From Exiguobacterium chiriqhucha RW-2 (GTDB lineage Bacteria > Bacillota > Bacilli > Exiguobacteriales > Exiguobacteriaceae): DNA of 64,000 nt. The DNA lies in assembly GCF_000416965.1 (NCBI RefSeq), contig NZ_ATCL01000022.1, positions 278,452 to 342,451 of the forward strand, read 5' to 3'. Below the pieces are notes generated by a model that worked only from the letters and a program-made list of their open reading frames with translations, searched no databases and was not told the origin of the DNA. Position 1 is the stretch's first letter. Every line of letters begins with the position of its first letter. Of the stretch, positions 49,914-59,948 are shown piece after piece. The translations under genes were made by a program, and so were the position numbers.

Positions 49914-50689
49914 AACAACGGAAAATCGTCAAACTCGGCGGGAGCGTTTGGGACACGCTCCATCCGGACTATTTCAAAGAATGGCAGGCATGGCTCGAGG
50001 CGGGACATGAACTTGTGATCGTTCATGGGGGTGGACCTGCGTTGTCCGCTTATTGCGAGCACCAACAAATCGAACCGGTGTTTCAAGACGGACGTCGTGT
50101 CACGACCGCAGACGTGTTAACGGGAGCCGAGCGTGTGCTCGCGGGGGAGATGCAGACCGAAATCGTCGCTGCCCTCGGACGTCATCAGATTCAAGCGGTC
50201 GGTCTCTCGGGTGTGGACGGACAGACGCTGACAGGAAAGCAGTTGGTGGAGCTCGGGGCGGTCGGCGAAGTTGACCATGTCGAGACAGACTTGTTCGAGC
50301 TGTTGCTCGCGAGTCGGTACGTGCCTGTCGTGACATCACTCTTACAAGGACCGGACGGCACGTTGAACTGTAACGGAGACGATTGTGCGATCGCAGTCGC
50401 GATCGCGTTGCAGGCCGACCGTTTTGAAATGATCACTGACGTCCCAGGTATTCGGATTGATGGGACGTTCCGTCAAACGCTGACACGTGAAGACATCCAA
50501 ACGGCCATCGCCACAGGGGATATCTATGGGGGGATGATCCCGAAAACCGAGGCGCTCTTAGCAGCTCTAGCAGGAGGTATTGCAGTCGCCGTCATCCGTG
50601 ACGGCAAGGACCCGGTTCATCCCGGGACAACACTACAGGAGGTGCACCATGTATTCACTACTACCGACATACGGACAACGACATATTGA
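49910..50689 (+). CDS. argB: Acetylglutamate kinase
   Basis: 259 residues, amino-acid-kinase fold; phosphorylates N-acetylglutamate. KIVKLGGSVWDTL (phosphate-binding Lys and GG), VIVHGGGPALSAY, NCNGDDCAIAVAIALQADRFEMITDVPGI, and GGMIPKTEALLAAL with the catalytic Lys. It is the short, arginine-insensitive length, lacking the N-terminal helix of feedback-inhibited forms (inference). The argD start lies inside its last 41 bases. Confidence 0.95.
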   Translation: MKQRKIVKLGGSVWDTLHPDYFKEWQAWLEAGHELVIVHGGGPALSAYCEHQQIEPVFQDGRRVTTADVLTGAERVLAGEMQTEIVAALGRHQIQAVGLSGVDGQTLTGKQLVELGAVGEVDHVETDLFELLLASRYVPVVTSLLQGPDGTLNCNGDDCAIAVAIALQADRFEMITDVPGIRIDGTFRQTLTREDIQTAIATGDIYGGMIPKTEALLAALAGGIAVAVIRDGKDPVHPGTTLQEVHHVFTTTDIRTTTY

Positions 50690-51794
50690 GATTGAGCAGG
50701 CGAGCGGGTCCTACGTGACCGATACGGCGGGGAAGCGGTATCTCGATTTCGTCATGGGCATCGCCGTCTGCGGGACGGGTCATCGTCATCCGCACGTGAG
50801 CCAAACGCTAGAGGCGCAGCTTCAAAAAGTGTGGCACACCTCGAACCTTTACAACATCAGCGGGCAAGCGCGCGTCGCCGAGACGCTCATGTCAGGGACG
50901 CATTTGACGCATGCGTTCTTCTGTAACAGCGGAACCGAGGCGAACGAAGGGGCATTCAAATTGATTCGGAAATGGACGAACAAGACAAAAATCGTGACGT
51001 TCACGAAATCGTTCCACGGTCGCTCGTTCGCCATGCTCGGGGCGACCGGACAAGACAAAGTCAAAGCCGGATTCGGCCCGATGGTGTCTGATTTTGTACA
51101 CGCGCCGTTCAACGACATGGACGCACTCGACATAATCGATGACGAGACGGCTGCGGTCTGGCTCGAAATCGTCCAAGGCGAGGGTGGGGTCGTCGTCGCT
51201 GACTCGGCATGGCTCGAAGCGCTTCAAGCGAAAGCGACTGAGCATGGTGTCAAAATCGTCGTCGATGAGGTGCAGACCGGGATTGCCCGCACAGGTACCC
51301 GTTTCGCGTTCGAACAGACACCGCTTAAACCGGACGTCGTCACGCTCGCGAAAGGGCTCGGTAGTGGTTTTCCTGTCGGAGCGATTTTGACAGCAGCAGG
51401 TGCGGAACACGTCTTCACGGCTGGCAGTCACGGTTCGACGTTCGGCGGCAATCCGCTCGCGATGGCCGCGGCGGAAGCGACGCTCGACATTTTGTTCGAG
51501 GCGGACGCACTTGCCCACGTCAATGCGATGGGCGCGCGATTACGAGCGGGCTTGGAACAATTTGTCGACGGAGAGACGTTCACCGAGGTACGTGGACTCG
51601 GTTTGATGCTCGGGCTCGTCGCGACGCAATCGGTCGCGGCATGGATCGAACAGTTGCGAGACGCTGGCCTCTTGGTCGTTGCGGCAGGTCCTGACGTGAT
51701 TCGCTTCTTGCCGTCTTTGTTGCTTACAGAAGCCGAAGTGGATGAGGCGCTCGCAATCATTGGACATGTGATTACAAAGGAGATGGTGTCATGA
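50649..51794 (+). CDS. argD: Acetylornithine aminotransferase
   Basis: 381 residues, PLP enzyme of fold type I: N-acetylglutamate semialdehyde to N-acetylornithine. DFVMGIAVCGTGHRHP, FFCNSGTEANEGAFKLIRKW, SFHGRSFAMLGATGQ, IVVDEVQTGIARTG, and the PLP lysine in VTLAKGLGSGFPVGA. Start ATG at 50649 after AGGAGG; both signals are inside argB in another frame. Overlaps carA by four bases. Confidence 0.96.
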   Translation: MYSLLPTYGQRHIEIEQASGSYVTDTAGKRYLDFVMGIAVCGTGHRHPHVSQTLEAQLQKVWHTSNLYNISGQARVAETLMSGTHLTHAFFCNSGTEANEGAFKLIRKWTNKTKIVTFTKSFHGRSFAMLGATGQDKVKAGFGPMVSDFVHAPFNDMDALDIIDDETAAVWLEIVQGEGGVVVADSAWLEALQAKATEHGVKIVVDEVQTGIARTGTRFAFEQTPLKPDVVTLAKGLGSGFPVGAILTAAGAEHVFTAGSHGSTFGGNPLAMAAAEATLDILFEADALAHVNAMGARLRAGLEQFVDGETFTEVRGLGLMLGLVATQSVAAWIEQLRDAGLLVVAAGPDVIRFLPSLLLTEAEVDEALAIIGHVITKEMVS

Positions 51795-52840
51795 CGGGGA
51801 CAGTGACGTTACAAAGCGGTCAACAGTTCAATGGGACGTGGGAGACGAGTGCGCGCTCGGCGAAAGGGGAGGTCGTCTTCTTCACAGGGATGACCGGTTA
51901 TCAAGAAGTGTTGACCGATCCTTCGTACGCCGGTCAAATCGTCGCGTTCACATATCCGCTCATCGGACAATATGGGTTGACCGACGCAGCATCTGAAAGT
52001 GCGGACATTCAAGTGGCGGGCGTGCTCGTCCAGACGTTAGCTGGCAACGGGGCGGCGACCGACTTGAAGGATTGGTTGGAGCAGTCCGGAGTGCCGGTAC
52101 TGTCTGATGTCGACACGCGCTCGCTCGTCCATGCCCTTCGTGAACATGGGGATCAGTGGGGCGTGATGACGTCTGAATCGGATGTGTCGTTCGATGGGGA
52201 TCTACATCAGATTACGGAGACCGTTTCGACGCCACGTCATGTGCGTCACGGCAACGGGGCGAGCGGACATATCGTCTGTCTTGATTTCGGCGTGAAGGCG
52301 TCGATGGTTCAAGCGATGGTGGAGCGAGGGTACGCGGTGACAGTCGTTCCGTTCGATACGACGGCTGTCCAAGTCCATGCGCTCGCGCCGACCGGGATTC
52401 TCGTGTCGAACGGTCCGGGAGATCCACGTGATTTGGTCGACTACCTCGATCATGTGCGTGAAGTGGCATTGGCGTATCCGACACTCGGCATTTGTATGGG
52501 CCATCAACTGCTCGCGCTCGCGTTCGGGTGTGGAATTGAAAAACAGACGTACGGACACCGCGGATCCAATCATCCGGTCCGGAACGTCCAGACGGGTGAA
52601 GTGTGGATGACATCGCAAAATCACGGGTACGTCGTCAAACGGGACAGTTTGGAAGCGACGCCGCTCGAGCTACTATTTGAAAATGTTAACGATTTATCGG
52701 TCGAAGGGACGTTGCACCGGACGGCTCCAATCCTCTCGGCCCAGTTCCATCCGGAGGCCAGTCCGGGACCGAAGGAAGCACAAGCCATCTTTGACCGCTT
52801 CGACGAAATGATTCAGCAAGGGGTGAACGTCTATGCATAA
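51791..52840 (+). CDS. carA: Carbamoyl phosphate synthase small (glutaminase) subunit, arginine-linked
   Basis: 349 residues. Produces ammonia from glutamine for CarB. N-terminal CPSase small domain (TGMTGYQEVLTDPSYAGQIV), then a class I glutamine amidotransferase domain with SNGPGDPRDL, the nucleophile in LGICMGHQLLALAFGC (Cys235), and AQFHPEASPGP with the catalytic His-Glu. Location in the arg operon indicates the arginine-specific enzyme; a separate pyrimidine-linked copy (pyrAA) would be expected elsewhere. Overlaps carB by eight bases. Confidence 0.96.
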   Translation: MTGTVTLQSGQQFNGTWETSARSAKGEVVFFTGMTGYQEVLTDPSYAGQIVAFTYPLIGQYGLTDAASESADIQVAGVLVQTLAGNGAATDLKDWLEQSGVPVLSDVDTRSLVHALREHGDQWGVMTSESDVSFDGDLHQITETVSTPRHVRHGNGASGHIVCLDFGVKASMVQAMVERGYAVTVVPFDTTAVQVHALAPTGILVSNGPGDPRDLVDYLDHVREVALAYPTLGICMGHQLLALAFGCGIEKQTYGHRGSNHPVRNVQTGEVWMTSQNHGYVVKRDSLEATPLELLFENVNDLSVEGTLHRTAPILSAQFHPEASPGPKEAQAIFDRFDEMIQQGVNVYA

Positions 52841-55800
52841 GAAAGTACTCGTCATCGGTTCAGGTCCGATTATCATCGGACAGGCGGCCGAGTTTGACTA
52901 TTCGGGCACACAGGCGTGCCAAGCGCTTCGGGAAGCAGGCTGTGAGGTCGTGCTCTTCAACTCGAACCCGGCCACGATCATGACCGATCCCGGTTTGGCC
53001 GATCACACGTACATCGAGGCGATGACGTTAGAGAAGGCCGAGTTGATTATCGAGACAGAACGTCCGACCCACTTGCTCGCCACGGTCGGCGGGCAGACCG
53101 CCCTCAATTTGGCGCTCGCCTTGGACGAGGCCGGCGTGCTCGAACGATACGGCATCGCTCTCCTTGGGACGTCGCTCGAGACGATTCGCGACGGGGAGGA
53201 CCGCGAACGGTTCAAACAGAAGATGAACGAACTCGGGGAACCGCTCCCGGTCAGCACGACCATCGAATCGATCGAGGCCCTTGAAGGCTTTATCGCCGAG
53301 ACAGGCGTCCCGCTCATCGTCCGTCCGGCGTTCACGCTCGGCGGTACCGGCGGCGGGATTGCGGAGACGATTGATGCCGCCTACACGCTTGCGCAACGTG
53401 GTCTCGAGGCGAGTCCCATCTCGCAGTGTTTAATCGAGCAGAGTATCGCCGGGTATAAAGAGTTCGAATATGAGGTCATGCGCGACGCCAACGGGACGTG
53501 TATCATCGTCTGCAACATGGAAAACATCGACCCGGTCGGCGTCCATACGGGCGATTCGGTCGTGTTCGCCCCGGCCCAGACGCTATCGGATGTCATGCAT
53601 CAGACGTTACGGAGCGCCGCGTTCCGAATCGTCTCGGCACTTGGTGTCGTCGGCGGGTGTAACATCCAGTTCGCCGTTCATCCGACGGAAGACGCCTATT
53701 ACGTGATTGAAGTGAACCCGCGTGTCTCACGTAGCTCGGCGCTCGCCTCGAAGGCGACCGGTTATCCGATTGCGAAGATTGCCACCCGTCTTGCCCTCGG
53801 GGAACGACTCGACGATTGCATCAATCCCGTCACGAACGGGACGATGGCGAGCTTCGAGCCGGCCCTCGATTATGTGACGGCGAAAGTGCCGACGTTCCCG
53901 TTCGATTTGTTCAATGGGACGGACCGGACGCTCGGACCGCAGATGAAAGCGACCGGGGAGAGCATGGCGATGGGCAAAACACTCGAAGAAGCGCTACAGA
54001 AAGCGTGGCGCGGTGCCGGTGTTGAGCAGAGTCCGCTCTATCCGAGTTGGATGGCGACAGCTGATCCTGACGCGCTCTACGCTGAAATTTCGGCACCGAC
54101 CGATCGTCGTCTCCTGGCGTGCCTCGCGTTACTCGATCGGGGAATCGCCACGGCGTCACAGCTTGAAGCGCTGACGGGTATCGCCCCGCACTTCATGATG
54201 ACGTTCGAGCGACTCGTGACGACAATCCGTCTGGACCTGTCTATGAAAGAAAACTTGTTGCGAGCGAAACGGTTCGGTTTCACTGACGCCCAGATTGCGC
54301 AACAGATGAACGTCACGGCCGACGCAGTCGCAGCGATGCGGCTCGAACACGACATCCATCCGGTCTATCAGATGATTGATACGTGTGCCGCCGAGTTCGA
54401 GAGCCACACACCGTACTTTTACGGGTCGTGGCACGGGACGTCTGAAGTCGTGCCGAGCGAGCGCCCGAAAGTCGCCATCATCGGGTCAGGGCCGATTCGC
54501 ATCGGGCAAGGTATCGAGTTCGATTACAGTTCGGTGCACGCTGTCTGGGCCCTTCAAAAGCTCGGGGTCGAGACGATTATGATCAACAACAATCCGGAGA
54601 CGGTGTCAACCGACTTCACGGTCGCAGACAAACTGTACGTCGAACCGTTGACGTTTGAAGATGTCGTCCACGTATTGGAGGCAGAAGGCTGTCAGGACGT
54701 CCTCATCCAGTTCGGCGGCCAGACCGGCATCTCACTCGCCCGTGCGCTAGAAACCAAAGGCTACCACTTGCTCGGGGCGACGGCAGACGTCATCGATCAA
54801 ATGGAGGACCGGGATCGGTTCTATCAATTCCTTGACGAAATCGGGGTGGCCCACATCCCTGGAGAAGAGGTCGGATCAGTTGACGAGTTGACGTCCGCGA
54901 TCGATCGTCTCGGGTATCCATGTGTCGTCCGTCCCTCCTACGTCATCGGTGGAAAAGGCATGTATATCATCCGGACTGCGGCGGAGTTGGCTCAAGTCGA
55001 ACCGCACTTGACTTATCCGCTCCTCGTCGATGCGTATGTCGATGGACGTGAACTCGAAGTCGACTGTGTCACTGACGGGAAAACCGTCTACGTTCCGGCC
55101 TTGCTCGAACAGATTGAGGCAGCCGGTGTCCATTCGGGCGATTCGACGATGATTCTGCCGCCGATCAAGACGTCACTCGCGCAACAAGCCGAGATTGAAG
55201 CCATCGTTCAAACAATCGGGCGAGCACTCACGTACCGGGGCGCGCTCAATATCCAATTCGTTTTGAAGGGCGACGTCATTTACGTGCTCGAAATCAATCC
55301 GCGTGCATCTCGGACGGTCCCAATCGTCAGTAAAGTGACCGGGGAACCACTCATCGAATGGGCGACGCTCGCGGCGTTCGGCCATGAGTTGGCAACCGTC
55401 GTCCCAGAGGCACGTCCGGTATGGAGCGGCTATGCCATCAAGACACCGGTGTTCTCGAGTTTGAAATTGCCAGGCGTCGACCCGCTCACCGGACCCGTCA
55501 TGCGCTCGACCGGAGAGACACTCCAATTCAGCATGACCCCTTACGTGTCCGAACGGTTCTGTTACGATGCGACGACGACGCGCGTCATGAATCGGACTGA
55601 GACCGTAGCCGGCCAAGGCTGGTCGTCATATAGTGATCAAACGCTTGATGAGACGACCGAGTTCCAAAACGTGTCGGTCCTATTCTCGAACGCACCAGAA
55701 GAGCAAGCGGCACGTGAGACGGCGGTCCGAAATGGCGTCCACGTCATCTCGGAGACACATCTTGCCGAATACTATCAACAAGCGATGCAAGCGGAACCGA

Positions 55801-55853
55801 TGCGGGTCCGTTCACTTCAAACGATGCAGACAGGAGAGGGACTACCATTATGA
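52833..55853 (+). CDS. carB: Carbamoyl phosphate synthase large subunit, arginine-linked
   Basis: 1006 residues, about 65 fewer than E. coli CarB, with the shortening in the C-terminal MGS-like allosteric region. Two homologous ATP-grasp halves: GSGPIIIGQAAEFDYSGTQA near residue 8 and GSGPIRIGQGIEFDYSSVHA near residue 550. Each has the Gly-rich and metal-binding motifs (RPAFTLGGTGGGIAE, IEVNPRVSRSSALASKATGYPIA; RPSYVIGGKGMYII, LEINPRASRTVPIVSKVTG). A short C-terminal domain is seen from about residue 925. The reduced allosteric domain fits control by repression rather than by pyrimidine effectors, which is inference. Confidence 0.96.
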   Translation: MHKKVLVIGSGPIIIGQAAEFDYSGTQACQALREAGCEVVLFNSNPATIMTDPGLADHTYIEAMTLEKAELIIETERPTHLLATVGGQTALNLALALDEAGVLERYGIALLGTSLETIRDGEDRERFKQKMNELGEPLPVSTTIESIEALEGFIAETGVPLIVRPAFTLGGTGGGIAETIDAAYTLAQRGLEASPISQCLIEQSIAGYKEFEYEVMRDANGTCIIVCNMENIDPVGVHTGDSVVFAPAQTLSDVMHQTLRSAAFRIVSALGVVGGCNIQFAVHPTEDAYYVIEVNPRVSRSSALASKATGYPIAKIATRLALGERLDDCINPVTNGTMASFEPALDYVTAKVPTFPFDLFNGTDRTLGPQMKATGESMAMGKTLEEALQKAWRGAGVEQSPLYPSWMATADPDALYAEISAPTDRRLLACLALLDRGIATASQLEALTGIAPHFMMTFERLVTTIRLDLSMKENLLRAKRFGFTDAQIAQQMNVTADAVAAMRLEHDIHPVYQMIDTCAAEFESHTPYFYGSWHGTSEVVPSERPKVAIIGSGPIRIGQGIEFDYSSVHAVWALQKLGVETIMINNNPETVSTDFTVADKLYVEPLTFEDVVHVLEAEGCQDVLIQFGGQTGISLARALETKGYHLLGATADVIDQMEDRDRFYQFLDEIGVAHIPGEEVGSVDELTSAIDRLGYPCVVRPSYVIGGKGMYIIRTAAELAQVEPHLTYPLLVDAYVDGRELEVDCVTDGKTVYVPALLEQIEAAGVHSGDSTMILPPIKTSLAQQAEIEAIVQTIGRALTYRGALNIQFVLKGDVIYVLEINPRASRTVPIVSKVTGEPLIEWATLAAFGHELATVVPEARPVWSGYAIKTPVFSSLKLPGVDPLTGPVMRSTGETLQFSMTPYVSERFCYDATTTRVMNRTETVAGQGWSSYSDQTLDETTEFQNVSVLFSNAPEEQAARETAVRNGVHVISETHLAEYYQQAMQAEPMRVRSLQTMQTGEGLPL

Positions 55854-56776
55854 CGACGAAAACCATCAATCATCTACTGACACTCGAGGAACTGACTCCG
55901 TCCGCCCTCGACGACTTGCTTGGACTCGCGGCCGAAGTGAAACGACAGCCGGAAGCGTTCCAGTCGGCGCTCGCCGGCAAGAAAGTGGCGCTCTTGTTCG
56001 AGAAGGCCTCGACCCGGACCCGGATGTCGTTCGAGGTCGGTGTCGTCGAACTCGGCGGTTATCCGCTGTTCTTGAGCAGCAGTGATTTACAAATCGGGCG
56101 TGGGGAACCGCTGACGGATACGATACAAGTCATGAGCCGTTATGTCGATGCGCTCATGATTCGGACGTACGCCCACGCGACGGTCGAGACGCTCGCTTCG
56201 GCAGGTTCGATTCCAATCATCAACGGATTGACCGATTCCCATCACCCGTGCCAAGTACTCGCCGACTTGTTGACGGTCGAGGAAGTGTTCGGCACGAGAA
56301 CAGGGAAGACGTTGACGTACATCGGCGACGGGAACAATATGGCCCACTCGCTCATGATCGGGGGCGCGCTCAGTGGGATGCACATCCGCATCGCCTCGCC
56401 AGAAGCATATACGGTCGAGACCGAGATATTCGAACGGGCGAACGAACTCGCAGCGACTACTGGAGGCAGCATCACGCTTTGGCAAGACCCGGTTGCTGCC
56501 GCCACGGGTGCGGATGTCATTTACACGGATGTGTTCGCGAGCATGGGGCAAGAAGCGGAAGCGGCGGAACGGTTGACGCAGTTTGCGACGTTCCAAGTCG
56601 ATGCTTCGCTCATGCAGCAAGCGAAGTCAGAGGCGATTTTCCTACACTGCCTCCCGGCCCATCGCGGCGAAGAAGTGACGGCCGACGTCATCGATGGTCC
56701 GCAGTCGGTCGTGTTCAATCAAGCCGAGAATCGCTTACACGCGCAAAAGGCGCTCATGCTCACTTTGCTCGCCTAA
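55850..56776 (+). CDS. argF: Ornithine carbamoyltransferase
   Basis: 308 residues: ornithine plus carbamoyl phosphate to citrulline. Carbamoyl-phosphate loop FEKASTRTRMSFEVG, RTYAHATVETLAS, NGLTDSHHPCQVLADLLTV, YIGDGNNMAHSLMIGGAL, and the ornithine-binding FLHCLPAHRGEEV. Overlaps carB by four bases, last gene of the operon, followed by a strong terminator. The product citrulline needs ArgGH, which are not in the window. Confidence 0.96.
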   Translation: MTTKTINHLLTLEELTPSALDDLLGLAAEVKRQPEAFQSALAGKKVALLFEKASTRTRMSFEVGVVELGGYPLFLSSSDLQIGRGEPLTDTIQVMSRYVDALMIRTYAHATVETLASAGSIPIINGLTDSHHPCQVLADLLTVEEVFGTRTGKTLTYIGDGNNMAHSLMIGGALSGMHIRIASPEAYTVETEIFERANELAATTGGSITLWQDPVAAATGADVIYTDVFASMGQEAEAAERLTQFATFQVDASLMQQAKSEAIFLHCLPAHRGEEVTADVIDGPQSVVFNQAENRLHAQKALMLTLLA

Positions 56777-56777
56777 A

Positions 56778-56820
56778 CAAAAGAGAGGATTCGCCGCTCG
56801 GGCGAATCCTCTCTTTATTA
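56778..56820. terminator. Terminator of arg operon (bidirectional)
   Basis: AAAGAGAGGATTCGCC/GGCGAATCCTCTCTTT hairpin with flanking A- and T-rich tracts, shared with the rhomboid gene. Confidence 0.9.
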
Positions 56821-56823
56821 CTG

Positions 56824-57549
56824 TCATAAGAAGCGGGCGAACAAACCGAACACGGCCAGTCCGACGATCACGTAGAAAATCCATTTGCCTTCACCCGTAT
56901 GAATGATGGGCGGGGAATACTTGCGTGGCTTGTACTTTCCGTAGCGGAGCGGGCGCGAGTATGGGACCGCGAACCGGGAGAGCGGGATTGCGAGCACAAA
57001 TCCGGCGAGGAAACCATACACATGTCCCCACAGTGATACGTTCGCCCCGATGAGCGTGAACACGGCGCTGATGGCGACGAAGATATAGACGAGTCGCGCG
57101 TCCTGGCTATAGATGAGCGTTCGGCGGAACCGACCGATGTACACGTAGAAGCCAAGAATCGCTAAAATCGCACCGGACGCACCGGCTTGCAGATAAAACA
57201 GTTCACTCACTGTGAAGAACGTGAGCAGGTTGGCAAGCACACCGGCGACGATATAGAACACGGCGAATTTGATATGGCCGACCATGCGTTCCATGGCAGG
57301 TCCGAAGATAATCAAAGCGAACGAGTTGAACAGCAAATGACCGAGCCCTAAGTGGATGAAGTTGGCCGTCAAGAGACGGTACCATTCCCCTTGGGCGAGC
57401 GCGAGATGGAACGACCCACCGAGTGCGACGATTCGGAGGTCAGGTACCAAAGAATCGATGACAAACACGAGCAGTTGGATTACAATGAACAGCGTTACGA
57501 GCGGATACGCTCGGACGAACGTTTGAACATTCTCAGTACGACTAAACAT
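56824..57549 (-). CDS. Rhomboid-family intramembrane serine protease
   Basis: 241 residues, six or seven TM helices. Catalytic pair: Ser in [17 protein letters not shown] and His in [17 protein letters not shown]; the oxyanion-type [18 protein letters not shown] with the conserved Asn is also present. Cleaves TM substrates; target unknown. Same neighbourhood as B. subtilis ydcA, divergent from acpS. Start ATG at 57549 after GAGGTG; a long in-frame extension upstream overlaps acpS and is not coding. Confidence 0.9.
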   Translation of the reverse strand: MFSRTENVQTFVRAYPLVTLFIVIQLLVFVIDSLVPDLRIVALGGSFHLALAQGEWYRLLTANFIHLGLGHLLFNSFALIIFGPAMERMVGHIKFAVFYIVAGVLANLLTFFTVSELFYLQAGASGAILAILGFYVYIGRFRRTLIYSQDARLVYIFVAISAVFTLIGANVSLWGHVYGFLAGFVLAIPLSRFAVPYSRPLRYGKYKPRKYSPPIIHTGEGKWIFYVIVGLAVFGLFARFL

Positions 57550-57612
57550 AGCATCACCTCTTTCCTTAATTGTATAAGGAAACGAGTGAAAAAGGAAAGG
57601 AGCGAGTGTCCT

Positions 57613-57990
57613 GTGATTGTGGGAATCGGAATCGATATCGTCGAGCTCGAGCGGATTGCTCGCTCGCTCAAAAATGACCGTTTCGTCGCGCGTCTGTTGA
57701 CCGAAGCTGAGCGGGCGCTCGCCGACGCCTATCCAGAACAACGCCGCATCGAATTCGTCGCTGGACGGTTCGCGGCGAAGGAAGCGTATGCCAAAGCGGT
57801 CGGGACCGGGATTGCCCGGGGCCTGTCGTGGCAACAAATCGAAATCTTACCGGATGAGGCCGGGCGACCACATATGACGGCGCCTTACTCAGGCCGGATT
57901 CATATGAGTATCAGCCACAGCGAGCAATACGCCGTGGCACAAGTCATCATTGAAGAGGGGGATCACGATGTTTCGTCCAAGTTGGATTGA
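57613..57990 (+). CDS. acpS: Holo-[acyl-carrier-protein] synthase
   Basis: 125 residues, GTG start. Transfers 4'-phosphopantetheine from CoA to acyl carrier protein. [17 protein letters not shown] with the Mg-binding Asp, [17 protein letters not shown] with the catalytic Glu/Lys, and [16 protein letters not shown]. Overlaps the start of alr by 23 bases in another frame. Intervening ydcC of B. subtilis is absent. Confidence 0.95.
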   Translation: MIVGIGIDIVELERIARSLKNDRFVARLLTEAERALADAYPEQRRIEFVAGRFAAKEAYAKAVGTGIARGLSWQQIEILPDEAGRPHMTAPYSGRIHMSISHSEQYAVAQVIIEEGDHDVSSKLD

Positions 57991-59044
57991 AATTGATCGG
58001 GCGGCGATCAAGCATAACGTAATCGAAATCAAAAAACGGATCCCGCAAGCGCTCATGGCCGTCGTCAAAGCGAACGCTTACGGACATGGAGCCGTCGAAG
58101 TCGCGAAAATCGCACTCGAGAACGGGGCAACGATGCTCGGAGTGGCCTTGCTTGAAGAAGCCATCGAGCTCCGAGAGGCTGGGATTGAAGCACCGATTCT
58201 CGTCATGGAGGCCCAGTTCCCAGAAACTGCGGGCGTCGCGGCCGATCATGATGTGACGTTGTCGGTCTTTTCGGCCGACTGGTTACGTGAGGCGCGCACG
58301 CATCTATCTGACCGTCCGCTGACCGTTCATGTGAAAGTCGACACCGGGATGGGACGCCTCGGTTTGCGGACCAGCGCTGAACTTGATGCACTTCTCGAGG
58401 CGGCCGATGACCGTTTTATCGTCGAAGGGATCTATACGCACTTTGCGACAGCGGATGAGCCGGACAGTGAGCTTTACTATGAGCAGCAGGAGCGGTTCAC
58501 TCAGTTGATGGATGGACTCCACTCGCGATTCCGTTACATCCATACATCGAACTCGGCCGGGGCGATCCGCATGGCCGGACAAGATGTGCCGTATAACTTG
58601 GTCCGGGTCGGCATCGCGCTCTATGGATTGTATCCGTCGGCTGAGATGGCTTCCTTCTATTCATTTTTACGTCCGGCCTTCACGTTGAAGAGCAAGCTCA
58701 TGCAAGTGAAGCAACTCGAAGCTGGACAGACGATCAGCTACGGGGCGACGTATACGACGACTGAAGATGAGTGGATTGGTACCGTGCCGGTCGGATATGC
58801 CGACGGCTGGATTCGTAAAGCGAGCGGATTCGAAGTCGACGTAAACGGTCACCGTTGTCCGATTGTCGGTCGTGTCTGTATGGACCGCTTCATGGTGAGG
58901 CTTCCCGAGTCAGTTCCGGTCGGGACGGTCGTCACGCTCATCGGTGGACCGGTCGCGATTGATGAACTGGCCACGCATCTCGAGACAATCAACTACGAGG
59001 TCGTCTGTCAATTGACGAGCCGCCTCCCACGACGTTATGTGTAA
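57968..59044 (+). CDS. alr: Alanine racemase
   Basis: 358 residues, PLP-dependent interconversion of L- and D-alanine for peptidoglycan. PLP lysine in [17 protein letters not shown] (Lys34), [54 protein letters not shown], and the catalytic-tyrosine motif [10 protein letters not shown]. Start ATG at 57968 after AGGGGG. Translationally linked to acpS. Confidence 0.97.
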   Translation: MFRPSWIEIDRAAIKHNVIEIKKRIPQALMAVVKANAYGHGAVEVAKIALENGATMLGVALLEEAIELREAGIEAPILVMEAQFPETAGVAADHDVTLSVFSADWLREARTHLSDRPLTVHVKVDTGMGRLGLRTSAELDALLEAADDRFIVEGIYTHFATADEPDSELYYEQQERFTQLMDGLHSRFRYIHTSNSAGAIRMAGQDVPYNLVRVGIALYGLYPSAEMASFYSFLRPAFTLKSKLMQVKQLEAGQTISYGATYTTTEDEWIGTVPVGYADGWIRKASGFEVDVNGHRCPIVGRVCMDRFMVRLPESVPVGTVVTLIGGPVAIDELATHLETINYEVVCQLTSRLPRRYV

Positions 59045-59173
59045 AGCGGAAAACGTGTGAAATTATCTGAATTCTTTCGGGAATCCTCTATATTTTCCCA
59101 AACTCGCGTGTTATATTGGTAAAGAACGCGGGAAGATTTCCGCCAGTCATTGAAACGATTCTGGAGGTGTAAG

Positions 59174-59452
59174 ATGTTGAAACAGCGAACTGCGGGTGCT
59201 TTAGCGTCCGTTCCAGATCGGTTCTCGCAACATGTGGGTCCGATTTCGATGAAAGATCGTGAATCATTGTCATTGAACGATGTAGTGACGTACTTGTCTA
59301 AAGAAATTGCTGATCGACAACAAACACTGCGCGAAGAATTGGCGAGGGGCTATCAAGAGATGGCCGCGTTTAATTTGAATATGGCAGAAGAGATGCTGAT
59401 GATTGAGACGGAAGCCGAACATGCTCTCTTACGTCAAGTAAGCGGGGTGTGA
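59174..59452 (+). CDS. mazE: MazE/EndoAI-type antitoxin
   Basis: 92 residues. The C-terminal half, [20 protein letters not shown]...[13 protein letters not shown], matches the MazF-binding end of B. subtilis NdoAI (RGYMEMAKINLN, VSGG). The N-terminal half, expected to be a ribbon-helix-helix DNA-binding unit, starts [20 protein letters not shown] and is less typical than in NdoAI. Start ATG at 59174, with GGAGGTG just upstream. Directly upstream of mazF. Confidence 0.88.
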   Translation: MLKQRTAGALASVPDRFSQHVGPISMKDRESLSLNDVVTYLSKEIADRQQTLREELARGYQEMAAFNLNMAEEMLMIETEAEHALLRQVSGV

Positions 59453-59457
59453 GCGGA

Positions 59458-59808
59458 GTGATCGTAAAGCGTGGTGACGTGTTTTATGCGAATCTGTCGC
59501 CCGTAGTCGGTTCAGAGCAAGGTGGAGTTCGTCCGGTTCTCGTCATTCAAAACGATATCGGCAATCGCTTTAGCCCGACCGTCATTGTCGCTGCGATTAC
59601 GGCTCAGATCCAGAAAGCAAAACTGCCGACTCATGTAGAGGTATATCAAGTCAAACATGGTCTCGAACGAGATTCCGTGATTTTGCTTGAACAGATTCGA
59701 ACGATTGATAAGCGTCGTCTGACAGATAAAGTCACTCATCTCGATGATGAGACGATGCACAAAGTTGACCGAGCGCTAGAGATTAGTCTGGGATTAATCC
59801 CTCTCTAG
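59458..59808 (+). CDS. mazF: MazF/EndoA mRNA interferase toxin
   Basis: 116 residues, almost identical by eye to B. subtilis NdoA/Endo[79 protein letters not shown]. Cleaves single-stranded mRNA; the Bacillus enzyme cuts at UACAU. Start is the GTG at 59458, which aligns with NdoA; a GTG three codons earlier is also in frame. The Arg and Thr catalytic positions (RPVLV, FSPTV) are intact. Confidence 0.95.
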   Translation: MIVKRGDVFYANLSPVVGSEQGGVRPVLVIQNDIGNRFSPTVIVAAITAQIQKAKLPTHVEVYQVKHGLERDSVILLEQIRTIDKRRLTDKVTHLDDETMHKVDRALEISLGLIPL

Positions 59809-59818
59809 CTTACATATA

Positions 59819-59851
59819 AAGAAACCGATACATGGGTATCGGTTTTTTTTC
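59819..59851 (+). terminator. Terminator of mazEF
   Basis: AAACCGATA/TATCGGTTT hairpin with eight T, separating mazEF from the sigma-B operon. Confidence 0.88.
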
Positions 59852-59871
59852 AAAAAAATCTTCAAAAAATA

Positions 59872-59896
59872 GTTTAGAATTCTGTAAAACGGGAAT
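59872..59896 (+). promoter_or_regulatory. Sigma-B promoter of rsbV-rsbW-sigB
   Basis: GTTTAG (59872-59877), 13-base spacer, GGGAAT (59891-59896). This fits the sigma-B consensus (GTTTaa, 12-15 bases, GGGwAw) and implies positive autoregulation. Confidence 0.85.
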
Positions 59897-59948
59897 TTAG
59901 TTTAATCGTACTCAATTTTTCTGTACGCACATTAGGAGGGAATATACG

